Assembly: GCA_002224055.1 (NCBI GenBank)
Contig: AZLU01000245.1
Span: 1-59,100 of the forward strand
Direction of reading: 5' to 3'
DNA: 59,100 bases
Source: Pezizomycotina sp. ARF18
Lineage: Eukaryota > Ascomycota
The notes under the pieces: model-generated
Told to the model about the DNA's origin: nothing
The model's input: only the letters and a program-made list of their open reading frames with translations
The model's database searches: none
Translations under genes and position numbers: made by a program
Part shown: piece after piece, positions 1 through 11,025 of the stretch
Layout: each line of letters starts with the position of its first letter
Position numbering within the stretch: the stretch's first letter is position 1

Positions 1-9
1 CGATCGTAA

Positions 10-228
10 GCGGGCAGCGTCAATCGAGGAGAACCAAAACCGCACTTCAGATGTGCAGATTCATCGAGCCATCGCGATGGTTTACCGGGGTCCCATCTTC
101 TAGACCAGCCAGAAACGGGCAGAAACTTCGACGACGACGACGACGACGAGCATCCGCGACAGGAGAAGCGGAAGGGGAACTGGTTGCTCACTGACGAAGA
201 GTTCGATCCAACCTCGCGAGTTCTCTAA
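10..228 (+). CDS. 3' end of an unidentified gene (partial)
   Basis: Frame 1 is open from base 10 to a TAA at 226-228, with a stop at 7-9. The C-terminal part reads like real protein: a run of six Asp followed by a charged stretch and the ending NWLLTDEEFDPTSRVL. A GTAAG at 6-10 and TGCAG at 56-60 could mark an intron, in which case coding resumes near 61 and the gene begins outside the window. No family is recognised. The acidic run and basic segment are compatible with a nuclear protein, but that is a guess. The call rests only on composition and a clean stop followed by AT-rich sequence. Confidence 0.35.
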   Translation, partial: AGSVNRGEPKPHFRCADSSSHRDGLPGSHLLDQPETGRNFDDDDDDEHPRQEKRKGNWLLTDEEFDPTSRVL

Positions 229-689
229 CGCTGCTGAAGAAGTAACGATAAGGCATGGTAATGTTCCTCCGTGTCTTTTCTTTTTACCTTTATTATCTCA
301 ATTCTCTCTCTTTTTTTTAAAAAAAAAAAAAAATTATACTTTCTGTTCATCTTGGCGTTTAACTCTCTTGCAAATATCTCGATTTTTTAATTGCCGTTTG
401 AAATACCTCTGCGACGAATTTGAGGAATTATACATTCTGTTCTCATCGGTATCATTTTTCGCACCTTTTTGAGGAAATTTTTAATATTCGCAAATTGAAT
501 GCAATGTTTCATCACTCAAAAGAAATTCCCTCAAAGTCATGTTCATTAGATCAAACTGCTCCTTACCTATTATTCGTTGATATCGTTATCGTTGACTCAT
601 GCGTTGTCACTGACATTTTTTTCTTCTTTATTTCTATTTAGAGAGCGAAAAAGCAGGGTCTTTATTAATCCATTTTAATGAAACTAGTG

Positions 690-1548
690 ATACCACGCAT
701 GACGGCAGTGCCGCTAACGCGCACCGTCTAACGAGCGCACGGTTAAGGTCGCACTAAGGAACACGCTCTTTAATGCGGGCACGCCTTGCACGTGCATTAC
801 TACCGCAGTAAAGATGATACCCTGCGTGCCTTTCTTCGCTGGATATGTTTTTCCCTGCAGCGCTACGGATAAACAATCGGCGATCGAGAGCAAGCAATGA
901 TCCACCTGCCTCTGCAAACCACTGACGAGTATCCGCGCAGGATACACGCCGGAAACCTGGAAACATCCATCAAGTCGCAGAGTAAAGCAGGGGCACAACA
1001 TGTAGTAGCGAATCCGAGCACGGCGACACCGAGGCGATATACTTCCAGCGAGCAAGGAGCTAGAGCTTAGTATAGAAAAGTACAGAAATGGTAGTAAACT
1101 GCCTCCGGGCCCTCAGAGTGGTTTTGCGATGATATTCCCAAAACAGGATTAATTAAGGAAGGGCGAAATCGGCAGCGGAAACGGCACGGAATGGAATGGG
1201 GCGAGTCGCTGGCGAGCGTGGATTCCGCATCCGCGAGTCATTTCAGGAGGTGGTGGGTGGGGACAGAAAGCCGGCTTGCTAGCTCTGGACCCACGCGGCG
1301 TTGAGGGGTTTAAACATCCCAATGTCAAGTTCAGACGGTGACGACGGTGGCGCCGCTGGCAACGACGGTGGTTCACTAAACGTCGAGACTGGGTGCAGTT
1401 CTTCATATCTTTGCCCGAGCTGATGAAGTCGGGAAAGTTCGGTAAATCGCAAGTTTCGATACATCGAGGTGGTCGTTTTCTACAATGTACCCTGCAGAAG
1501 AGCTTTATGATTTCCAGTCTGATCAAGGTCACGAAGGAAAAAGGTTAG
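690..1548. other. Coding-like segment, strand and identity unresolved
   Basis: Base composition is richer in G and C than its flanks and both strands have open stretches. On the plus strand, open frames from about 1090 to 1342 and 1340 to 1548 (stop TAG 1546-1548) include a basic/aromatic stretch (WRRWQRRWFTKRRDW). On the minus strand a 61-codon frame at 1279-1464 ends LDIGMFKPLNAAWVQS, which loosely recalls the LQPLDVG...PLK motif of pogo-type DDE transposases, but nothing else supports a transposase. Frameshifts elsewhere in this sequence mean that a broken or mis-sequenced gene is possible. I cannot choose between a decayed element, a real exon cluster and chance. Confidence 0.2.
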
Positions 1549-2397
1549 ACGAAGCGAAGCAGAGGAGTTGTTCAGAGGAGTATTTGGCTGTGCTTCCGAG
1601 ATGCGATCTACGTAGATGACACCCTCATAGATTTCCCTGGCTCGGAGGTTTCCGTACCAGTATCTGCAAAGTAGCTTCGAAAATTTACTTCAATTAGAGG
1701 TACGCGTAATGATACTCTGCCAAGTAGCCTGAACAACCATTTACGGAATTATCATTTCCGTTGCTTTCGAGCTATCTGTTAAGTTGACTGTTAAGCGATT
1801 TGGGAACGCCGTTTTTATTTGGCAGGTATCCCACGTCGCAGTATATGGAGGCTAATCGATCGGGGTAGCTGAAAAAAAGCTTGAATATATAAACTCTCAT
1901 TTTGGATTATTTTATCCTTGATGAAGCTAGATAGTAGCCTGGTGGCTGAGTTTGAAACGTGACCTAAGTTATAGACTTGATATTTATAGCTACGGCGATA
2001 TCAGGGAGTAAAACTGAAATTGACATCGTAAGAACCGTGATATATTACAAACTCAAAGGCTCGCCTATCAATTGATAGAGCTGGAGCGAAGATAGTGAAT
2101 ATATATCTATATTTGGATTAAATTTCTGCGGAGCAGGAGATACAGACGGGCCATACGATGAACATAAGGAAGAAAACAAGACCTTTATTTTTGATATAGC
2201 TTGAATTCAAGGATAGAGGATCTAAGTAGAATATACTACAGTACAAGCTCTGATAAATTGTATGGTAAAACCCCTTATTATCTTGAATCGAGCCTTGCCA
2301 AACTCCTCTTGAAATTGAACAGCAAATAGGAAAACTCGTCAAGTCAATATCGCTGAAGAACTCATATCACTGTCCATTCTCTATCCTCCCATGCCAA

Positions 2398-2436
<39 letters not shown>

Positions 2437-2437
2437 T
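2398..2437. repeat. ATT trinucleotide microsatellite
   Basis: About 13 uninterrupted copies of ATT, lying roughly 100 bases beyond the 3' end of the minus-strand gene 2539-3749. Confidence 0.9.
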
Positions 2438-2538
2438 CTTTTTTTGGTTCCGTAAAAAGTGTGCTGGTTGAACACCTTCGTCGATATTAAGGAAATGTTT
2501 ATAAAATTCCATATAATAAAACTCCAAAGCAATCTTTT

Positions 2539-3749
2539 TTAAAGAGCACTCTTCTCAATGTATCGAGGAACTTCATCTCCTCCGTCAATGACGTCCTCGT
2601 AAGCGGGGGCTTACTCTCTCCGCTTCTGAAGCAGAATACCCTAGCGATGAGGGATCTGAAGGAACGCTTGTTCTTCTTGTTGCTTCCTTGATTCCCCTGT
2701 TTCTTGAACTTATGTCTCCGCGTTGGCTGAATTTGACTTTGCTTTACCTGCGTCCGTTCCCCAGCGTGTTAGTGAATCACTGTACCCCTGTCCTTATATA
2801 TAATAGATATAGGTCTGAGAAAGGAGCACGAAAGGAATAAAAAACAAGGCGAAAAGCTTACCTCCAGCTGTTCCATACCTGACGACCAGGAATGGAGCGG
2901 GTAGGAGGGTTATCGCTCTGATAGACGGGTGATTTGTAGCAGGGCTTGGGAGGAGTGAAACTATGTTTGTAAAAATGGTTAGTATATGACTTTTAGAGTA
3001 TTCACGTGTATGTATGGTATAGAGCCTGAGAAGATTTTACCCAGTTACGCATTTGATGTGCTCTCCGAGCTTGATGTGACCAATCTCGTCGATTGAAGTA
3101 CACGGTTCGTAATCCTCGAGACCAAGCCAGGTGCGTTGTGACTTCCTGGCGTTCTTCGCCTCGTAGATGTTGACGCGGATGGTTCCGATCTGATTTGTAG
3201 AGAAGGAAATTTAAGCTGTATGCTTACACGAAGCTATCAAAGAAGGGGAAAAATAAAAGAAAAAGAAAAGTAACAGTTTTCCCTACCTCTTCTTTTGCGT
3301 TCAACCAGGATGGGAGATCATGAGCCAAACGCTTCGGCATCTTATAATTCCCCTTGTAATCTTCGATCTCCAAATTCTTGAACCGGAAGCAGCGGACTTG
3401 ATCCGACGAGACGCGGCGGCCCTCAGGTAGAGGTTACTACCGCGATCGTTAGACCTGATCAGGTACATCCCCTGCTTGACGCCGTCGATGATTACTTCCG
3501 CGCTGACGGCATGGTCTTGGGCAGGCCAGTCTGTCTAGTGATCAATTTGATGCCGTAGACGGCGTTCGGTGTGGCGTTGACCTCGTACTCCTTGACGGTC
3601 ATCTGGCTGCCGGAAGGGAAGGTGTGGTTGTAGCTGCGCAACATGCGCTGGTAGAGCGGTTCGCCATCCTTGGGGAGAGCAACGGTGGACGCATTCCTAT
3701 CCTTAGGGATGAAGATGCTGATACGGAGCGAGTCTGCAGCTGAACCCAT
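2539..3749 (-). CDS. Uncharacterised fungal protein, DUF7918-like
   Basis: Start ATG at 3749 gives MGSAADSLRISIFIPKDR; the inferred last exon ends PRYIEKSAL with TAA at 2539-2541. After the N-terminal part come a V-x-x-x-VIIDGVKQGMY segment and then RCFRFKNLEIEDYKGNYK. An intron (about 3192-3287, GTAGGG...CAG) is followed by EIGTIRVNIYEAKNARKSQ. The order 'DG...RxFxFxxLE...(E/L)GxIxVxIxxA' resembles the DUF7918 family of ascomycetes and basidiomycetes, whose function is unknown. Two further introns are likely around 2963-3041 and 2755-2870; the last exon is Lys-rich. At least two frame changes occur in the conserved core (near 3490 and 3430), consistent with base errors. The family call is by eye and moderate; the presence of a gene is more secure. 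Confidence 0.6.
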
Positions 3750-5038
3750 GGCGCTTTTAGACTCTCGAAAACCGTTGCTTTTGGTTGCTACCACGCTTCT
3801 TACTATTTTGCTTACTTTTGGCTTATAGGATGGAAAAATGAAAAGGAGATGGAGAAAAGAAGAGGAAATATGACTAATATATGTCAGTTCACATCTCATA
3901 ACTTAAAAAGGATCGGAGTTTGCTATTTTGCTGTATGGGTTTTGTTTGCTATTTGATCTTTCTAGAAAATGTTCGAGCGAAATGGCCATGAGTTTTATTG
4001 CACACGACAAGGCTGGTTATGAGGAAATACAATGCTGAGATATCGTGGATTGAGAAATATGTCTGGCGCAAGATAGCTTGTAGGTCTAGTAGAAAATTGA
4101 AAGCCGAGAGTTAGTAAACGCATACTTGTAAATTAATATAATTATAACATCTATCCGATATCCAATTGTCGTATATTTTCCGGATACAAGATACGAGACG
4201 TCTAGACGATTTGCCACTTCAACCATCTCCTTATTCTGATGTCTGCATGTATTTCTCTGTTCTAGATAATTTGCTTATTGGCCGATATAACAAGAAACCC
4301 TCCCCATGCTTTGCACTCGTGCAGTCGTATAATAAGAGCGATGACAAACTTACGAGTTGAAGGATGAGAAAAAGGCAACGTATGCAGTGCCTCTCTGAAA
4401 AGGCGAAGCCCGGAAGAAAGCTTCACAATGTCTTTGGTAGAACTATGGACACAGTAATGAATGGGTGGTCTTGCATCGTCGGGATATTCCCATATATCAA
4501 TGATTAGATGGGCTGGACTTGTTAGGCAATGATGAAGACGGCAGCACGCTAGTAATCACCGCATGCTCATCGTAATTGAGATCGAGACTGGCTGCCAAAC
4601 ATTTTTATCTTGGGGGCTGGGCCGAAGCCAGCAAACTGCTTAAATATCTATTTGGCGAGATCTTGAACGCTAACTGTACACCGTGTAACCTAACGGAGAA
4701 GCAAACTCCTTTCTATTTGGGCACCTTCCCCCCCCTCAAAAAAAAAAAAAAAAAACCAGGACACATAGTACGATGAATACTCTGGAAGCTCAGAAAAGGT
4801 AAACGTGCTGGCGTCAAACTTGTTGGATATAAGCTCTTGAAGCTCCTATCAGCTGGCAGACCATTAAATCTAATTTTTAACTTTACAATTTGCCGGAACA
4901 TGGCTTCGGATCGAAAGTTTCCCCCTTCAACCGGTTTTTTAGTTTTACATCTTCGCGCTTATTACGCTTCCGCCGCTGTTAAACAGAAAGTGAAGAATAT
5001 TAGCACGGTTTCCGCTACAAACAGGCGTAGGAAGGGGC
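3750..5038. other. Intergenic region between two minus-strand genes
   Basis: Should include the promoter of the DUF7918-like gene just above 3749 and the 3' flank of the dehydrogenase gene. An A17 run lies at 4739-4755. The open frames here have no recognisable motif. Confidence 0.5.
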
Positions 5039-6177
5039 TTACTCTAGTGTTATTGTTGCGCCATTGACGTAACTTCCCGCTTTACTGCTAAGGAACAGGC
5101 ATGTTCCCGCAACATCTTCTGGCTTTCCAATCCTATGGAGGGGTATCGACGATGTGATTGCGTCTTTGAATTTCTCCAAGGTAGCCGCCATCATTTTAGA
5201 TTCAAACGGACCACAGCGATCGTATTGAGCTGTAAAAACGTGTTAGAATGACATGAGGGAGCATCTAAAGACCCTAATTGCTTCGGTGGGAAAGATTTGA
5301 GCTTACGTGATATTGCGCTGACCTAGGTGGTGCGCAAGGACCCTTGAAAGATGATGCAGGCCCGCTTTACTGGAGGAGTAGGCACTATTCGAGAACGTAT
5401 GTTAGTAAGCGTCCACGCATTATTTAAAGCCATCATCTCTTTAATCTTAACCGAACCAGATAGGGCTCTTACAATGTCGACAAACTCGGCGTCCTGATCC
5501 CGTCAACGCTACCAATGTTGATGATCCTTGACGGGTCGTTCTTTGTCGCAGCGGCTTCTAGCAGCGGAGTGACGAGTTGCGTGATCGTGAATACACGTTG
5601 AAGGTTCAGCGTCAAGACTTTACATGAAAAAATATATTAGCCTACAGACCACCGAAATTTTAAGTTGTAGATAACGGATCTTACCTCGAACCCAGCAGAA
5701 TCGGGGTATTCGTCGTAATCGGCTCCCCAGTTCGATCCGGAGTTATTAACGAGGACGTGCAGTTCTACAATACAGTCAGTCAGCCGGGCATTGCCGTATA
5801 ATTACTAGCCAAAAGTGACCGAGGGCGAAAAGTATCGTTCCATACTTGACTCTCGGGTCTTGAGCTCCTTAGCTAACCGCTGGCACTCCTCGAGCTTGTA
5901 GAAATCGGCCGAATAGCGTGGGCTTTCCCACCGCCGGGACGCGCATTGAGTTCCTGGACGGCCCTGTCGCACGCCTTTTGCGTCGCGGGAGCTGATGTAA
6001 ACTGTGGCGCCGTTCCTAACGATCCTTCGGAGATCATACGGCCGATGCCTTTGGCTCCACCGGTAACGAGGACGACTTTGCCCTTGACGATCGAGGGCGA
6101 ATCCAATTAGCTTCGTTCCGAAAATACCAGGCGATAAGGAAATTTACCTTGACATCGAACAGCTGTTGAATATCCAT
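5039..6177 (-). CDS. Short-chain dehydrogenase/reductase (RhlG-like SDR)
   Basis: Classical NAD(P)H-dependent SDR. Start ATG at 6177 (MDIQQLFDVK), then a short intron, then the Rossmann nucleotide-binding motif VVLVTGGAKGIGRMISEG (TGxxxGIG). The following segment (ACDRAVQELNARPGGGKAHAI) is in frame only after a frame change. Downstream exons give LVNNSGSNWGADYDEYPDS (the NNxG motif), VFTITQLVTPLLEAAATK, SRIINIGSVDGIRTPSLS (catalytic Ser region) and AYSSSKAGLHHLSRVLA (the YxxxK catalytic pair). The last exon has CGPFESKMMAATLEKF and GSYVNGATITLE before TAA at 5039-5041. The layout matches the fungal relatives of the rhamnolipid-type 3-oxoacyl-ACP reductase RhlG; the real substrate is unknown. 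The usual final GG segment is missing, so the end may be altered by a base error. About three introns; several frame changes. Confidence 0.85.
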
Positions 6178-6737
6178 GATTTTGGGTGGTGTTTATGCGG
6201 GAGATAAGATCTACTTATGACGCTTTTGCTGGGATGCTGAAGGAATAGGGTATCAATTCGAAGATAGAGGGATATATATGGACGAGAATTAAACAGGATG
6301 ATCGAGTTTAAAGAATCGTTCCAAAAAATATGGATTGCAACAGCTTCAAATACTCCCCAAATAAAAAAAACTGCCCCCGTCTTAATGTACTTTCAAGGAC
6401 CGAGGCATGTTTTTGGTTTTATCTCGATTTTGGGGGCGCCGCGTAAAACAGACACACCCCAAGAGAAATTTAGTGGCAAACCGCCCGCAAACTTGACGTA
6501 AACTGCAGAATTTTTAAACCGAAGTGGAAATAAAATTCGGCAGAAAATATGCTACGAAAAGGCGGCGAACGACAATTACCAACTGATAACAGAGAAGAAG
6601 TCGCGCGACGGGCATTTGAAATGCTCCGTCTCCATTGTGTCTCTTGTATATACACCTAGTATATATATACATGAAGATCCGGTCGCATAATGTCACGTTT
6701 TCTAAATGATCGCGGCGTAAAAAGTCCTTATTAAGAT
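6178..6737. other. Intergenic region
   Basis: Promoter side of the dehydrogenase (above 6177) and 3' flank of the oxygenase gene. A TA-rich patch is at about 6646-6670. No conserved coding sequence seen. Confidence 0.5.
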
Positions 6738-7626
6738 TACGTTCGAATCACAATATCGCTACGGATAATCCATTTGACGCCGTCTTTGACAAGCTTTCCT
6801 TCATGCAGCAGGCACTCGTCTCCGTGCCGGTGCAGAAGCGCCATGCCTCGTTCTAGCTGAATGTCTATGAGCCGAGGCAGCGACCCACTTCTCTCTTTCA
6901 CCTGTTTCTTTGACAGGGGAGCGTACGTCTCCTCCGGTAGAATGTGTCTCCCCTCCTACCACGCCATCTTCCGGACCGGTGAGGTATAGTAGGAGCGTGT
7001 AGATAGTATGGTGAGGAGTGACCGGAGATCCGACCGATAATTTGTTCGATTCATCAACTATATAAAATTCAAATGAGTTATTTTAGTTTTGCAATTTATA
7101 TCTCATTAAAGTATAATTGAAGAGAAGCCGAACAGTGCTTATCGAAAACTGGCCCTTGTGTATCGGTAATCCTAATGTTGGGATTTAATCCCCACACTTT
7201 GATACCCTTTTCGAACTCTTCGGGTTTCCAGAGCAGGTGTTTGCTGTCTTCCCTTTCAACTATCTCTTTCAGCCCGGTCTCCAGCCATAGCCGTTTCGCA
7301 AAGCTTGGATCCTGAATTTGAATCTATCGTTGACCCTTACTGCGTCGCCTTTCTTTGGCTTTCCTGGGGTCGTGACCAAAAGGAAGTGAAGAGAGGAAGC
7401 TGGTGTAGGTAGAGCATAGGCTAGAAGTAAAGAAGCGTGAGATTGTCAATATCTGATGTTCTAGGACCATTTCGAGAACGAGATCCTCTGTGGGGACTAT
7501 CGGTTTGAACACTGGCCAGTTTGGAGCTTGCTGGTCAGCCTTTGCACCGCCTGCTGTTGCCGCCTTGTTACCATTCTGTCCATTTGTTGCTGCAGCCGAT
7601 TTCCTCGTTTTTCCAACGTTCGGCAT
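6738..7626 (-). CDS. 2-oxoglutarate/Fe(II) oxygenase (prolyl 4-hydroxylase-like)
   Basis: Member of the P4Hc/2OG-Fe(II) oxygenase superfamily, which hydroxylates or demethylates using 2-oxoglutarate and Fe(II). Start ATG at 7626 (MPNVGKTRKSAAATNGQ...), a Lys/Ala-rich N-terminus, then the family's opening LEHQILTISRFFTSSLC. Later segments are LVTTPGKPKKGDAVRVNDRF, QDPSFAKRLWLETGLKEI, WGLNPNIRI and FDKH. An intron (about 7050-7130) follows, then DESNKLS, so the HxD iron ligand pair is H-F-D across the junction. YTLLLYLTGPEDGVVGGET follows. The C-terminus has MALLHRHGDECLLHEG (distal iron His) and the 2OG-binding basic region KWIIRSDIVIRT, stop at 6738-6740. Frame changes occur near 7370 (SSLPF to LVTT), 7330 and 7160. 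Divergent from Snf7 across 641 bases. Substrate unknown. Confidence 0.85.
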
Positions 7627-8267
7627 GCGTATTATTTGCTGGTCGAGGTAGATAATTGATTCAAAGACGAGATAGATGAAAACGGAACTTCACATTTAGA
7701 AGAAAGAAGTAAGATAAGTAGAGAGGAGAGGGTTTCCTTGAGATGATGGCGAAGAGTGGCTCCTCAACCTCTGAGCCTCGAGATAAGCCAAAGATGATAT
7801 AAGCGAACCGAGTGCCGTCTTCGGTAACGATTTTTTGTGCCTCTCTTTTCCCTGGTCGGTTTTGTATGGGGAGCCCTTTTTTTTTTTTTTTTTTTTTTTT
7901 AATTTTCTCCATACTTTTCTTAATCTCTCTTCCTTTTCTTTCTTTTTTCTTTCTCATTCCCTTGTCAGTTTTCTATCGTCGTCACGTTGACACACCACGT
8001 AACTTCCCCTTCCGAGATAAAAAAAAAAAAAAAAACACATCTACGCCAGATAGTAAATCTCTCCACGAATCGATAACCTCTAAATCCTCAACTTCCCCTC
8101 TCTTTTTGCCTTATATTTCCGTACTCCCTCCAAGTCCTCACGTTTAACCTGCCGCCGGAACCCTGCCGTAGTCCCTTATCTCCGAGCCGCTAGCCAAACG
8201 AAAAACAACCCGAAACTCAAACCAGTCAAAAAAAAAAAAAAAAAAAGATATACAGGTTACCTACAAA
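7627..8267. promoter_or_regulatory. Divergent promoter region, oxygenase / SNF7
   Basis: The 641 bases between two opposed start codons. It holds long homopolymers: T22-class tract near 7879-7900, A15 near 8021-8035 and A18 near 8229-8246, the last ending about 20 bases before the Snf7 ATG. Such rigid dA:dT tracts commonly exclude nucleosomes in fungal promoters; that role here is inferred. No specific factor site is assigned. Confidence 0.5.
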
Positions 8268-9271
8268 ATGTGGTCCGGTCTTCGTCGTACTTCGGGGTGG
8301 GGGAGCAAGGAAGGATACGGCGAAGAATGCTATCGTCAACATACGGGCACAGCTGGAGCTTCTAGGAAAGCGTGAGAAGCACCTGGAGAGCCAGATCGAG
8401 GCTCAGAATGTGATCGCAAAGAAGAACGTTACCACCAACAAGGCAGGTTCGTAAGAAGGAGATTTCTTTTTTTCCCTATCTCTTGCGTCAAATACCACAC
8501 TGAAGTCCTATCTGTATTCGGGGATGCTTTACTTGGACTTTCAGGACGAAATGCGGTGGTCTTCTCGGTTTTCTTTGTTTTCTCGGGGGAAACATGTTCG
8601 AGGTGTGAAAAAGCGGATGTGCTAACTAGGTACAACGAGTAATAGCCGCCATGGCCGCACTGAAGCGGAAAAAAGATGTACGAAAAGGCTTTAACTACGA
8701 CACAGGATCAAATGGGCACACTGGAATCTCAGGTACGGATGGAAGCTCTCCTTCGGTCGGTTACGACAAGAAAGAGGATGAAAAAGCTTACCCAGATATT
8801 TTCGTTCCGCGCGGTTAGGTCTACGCCATCGAAGAAGCGAAGATAAAACACCGAGACGATAAAGGCCATGCAGGAAGCCAGCAAGGCCATGAAGTCCTGC
8901 AGCAGGGCATCAACGTCGACAAGATCGACAAAATCGTGTCGGAAGTGGAGGAGCAGAAATGGTCGCGAACGAAATCACAGACGCGATGACCCGCATCAAC
9001 GCAGACAGCGAGCTCGATATGGATGAGCTCGAAGACGAGCTGAACCAGATACAGCAGGCGGCCATCGACGAGAAGATGACGGAGTGTCGGCACGATTTCG
9101 GAACCGGCTGGTTCCTCGCAAGGTAACCTCTCTTGGATGCTTTTCAGATATGGTATTTTTTCATCAACTGACGCCTTTATTATTTTTTTTTGCAGTTGCG
9201 GTTACACCACAGCTGGAGGAGGAGGACAGGAAGCAGAACTACGGAAGCTCCAGGCCGAAATGGCGGTCTAA
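8268..9271 (+). CDS. SNF7: ESCRT-III subunit Snf7/Vps32
   Basis: Core filament-forming subunit of ESCRT-III, acting at endosomes in multivesicular body formation and membrane scission. Start ATG at 8268 (MWSGLRR...). Conserved helix 1 reads NAIVNIRAQLELLGKREKHL; then QIEAQNVIAKKNVTTNK, AAMAALKRKK, MYEKALTTTQDQMGTLESQ, INVDKIDKIVSEVEEQ, VANEITDAMTRINADSEL and DMDELEDELNQIQ. The C-terminal part has VAVTPQLEEEDR and LQAEMAV, where MIM1/MIM2-type Vps4 and Alix contacts are expected. Stop TAA 9269-9271. Introns lie at about 8446-8648, 8735-8819 and 9122-9196. At least six single-base gains or losses interrupt the frame, for example A6 instead of A5 at 8669-8674 and an extra A at about 8844. The product is certain; the frame as written is not intact. 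Confidence 0.95.
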
Positions 9272-11025
9272 CGCCTTCCGTCAGACCGTCAACTTCCCGC
9301 TTTTTTTTTTTTTTTTTATTATTTTATTTTATTTATTTTTTCACCCTCATTGGCGACGTATGCTTGTCTTCAATCATCTGCCATGACACCATCTTGTTTT
9401 TTATTGGAGTGGTCGTTCTTGCCAAAAAATTTCCTCGTTCGCTGCTCGATAGCGTCTCCAGTTACGCCCCTCTTTTTTTTTTTTTTAATTCAGATATTTA
9501 TCTCTAAATTGCTTCATCGAACGATATCATTATACCTCAAGTGAGGAATAGACTTTAATCACTATAGCTGATTTGTATTTTTCCGCACGAAACTATACCA
9601 GGATGCCTTCACCAATGGATGACTGTTCATTATAAACTCCATTCTAAATAGGTTTTCAATCCTCGATTCGTTCACCTCCCTCTCGTATCTATATCTTTTT
9701 TTTTTTTCTTGTTTGATATGCTTTGTGGGTGTTGCATTTTTCTTTTTTCTTTCTTGTCTTTTTTTTTTTACGCGAACTTGTCAATGGAGTTGTTACAACG
9801 TCTATAAACGATATTTCTTTTTTTTTTTTTTTTTTTTTTCTCTTTAGCTCGTATATCTCTTTGTCTAGCACCTGCTTTATAATCTTGTATCTGATATATA
9901 GGATCATATAATGAAGCTATATTATTATACTTAATTAAATATTAGCAAATCCTCCGTGTTTATTGTGATTATAACTCGATCCTCCGCTAAGCGACATTGG
10001 TGAGGGCCAAGAGGGGCCATAATTAGGCAAGTCTTTTGCCCTATAAGGCTATAGACTGCATGTGGCGTCTATATGATAATTAATTCATTCGCACCTTTGG
10101 CTGCGATTACACGTTGGTTATAGCGGTTCTTGTATGTGTAATTTTTTAAACCCTGCGGTGCAATTAGAAGAAGCCGGGCAAAATGCCCGTTATATATCTT
10201 AAAGATCACAAGCATACAAATATAATAGAGTACCGTAGGCTATTTAAATATCCTAGCTCATAAGGATAGATGGATTATATTGATTTATTAGATGGCTGGG
10301 CGGAGACGGAGGGAAAACAATATCAAAGTATAGACCAAAGCTAAAAAAAAAAAAAAAACACAAATTTACTGTTAGGATCGCGAGGAAGTCCCATATATCG
10401 TTGATAGAGGAAGTGTAAAGTACAATAATAACAGTTGCAAGTAACGGGAAAAAAAAAAAAAAAAAAAAAAAAAAACAACGCACAATCTGATCTGATTAAG
10501 GTCTCCACGTACATGTCAGATAAACCAGCCAAACAAACGGGGGAATAAGAACGAAACAATCATTCACACTTGGGTAGAATACAATATCGCCAACGATAAT
10601 ACTGTAGAGTTGACGGCGTGGCGTATCATCAATAGTTTCGCGATCTAAACAGAAAAATTTGGCACGGACATTAGAGGGAACTTGACTTCCGATACGGATC
10701 GTTTCTTCTACTCGACCGCCCGCAATGCTTGTTTCGTAGCGAATTCAGGAAACACTGCACCAGAACGAACAAGGGAGAAAGAGCGTATGCGAACGAAAGT
10801 GAAGCGAACTCGTATTATAAGAAAGAGAAGAGGTAAACTGGGTCGTCCTTATCTTGAAATTATTTGCAGGAGAATTGACAGTAGTATTAAGACAGTTTGG
10901 ATTTTTAAAAGGAACAAATTCATCTATTGTTCTTGCAGCTGTGTAAATCTGTTGGTAGAGCGCCGTCTGCAAGTCCGGTATTAATCGCGCGTGGAAAGCA
11001 TGCTTGACTTTCTGGAACAACATGC
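9272..11025. other. Convergent intergenic region
   Basis: Lies between the 3' ends of SNF7 (+) and the CBM48 gene (-). It is very rich in poly(T)/poly(A) runs (about 9300-9318, 9473-9486, 9819-9839, 10342-10358, 10448-10475). All open frames here are low-complexity Phe/Lys runs. Shared 3' untranslated sequence is likely. No gene seen. Confidence 0.55.

Larger units (their letters stand above)
229..2538. other. Mostly non-coding or unresolved interval
   Basis: Holds a T8-A15 junction at 311-333, an AT-rich stretch to about 660, the unresolved coding-like segment 690-1548 listed separately, and an ATT microsatellite at 2398-2437. From 1560 to 2538 I see no conserved protein. The last part is probably the downstream flank of the minus-strand gene ending at 2539. 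Confidence 0.4.

Noticed and set aside
1279-1464. pogo/Tc1-type transposase fragment on the minus strand
   Set aside because: Only a short LDIG..KPL-like match; no DDE residues, helix-turn-helix or terminal repeats.
7661-8147. Open frames on both strands across poly(T)/poly(A) rich promoter
   Set aside because: They are low-complexity Lys or Phe runs produced by homopolymers between two divergent genes.
5039-9271. Secondary-metabolite cluster (SDR, 2OG oxygenase, plus the MFS further right)
   Set aside because: No synthase or other core enzyme nearby; the genes are interspersed with housekeeping genes.
9084-10559. Several open frames downstream of SNF7
   Set aside because: Shadows of the SNF7 last exon or homopolymer frames; no conserved residues.
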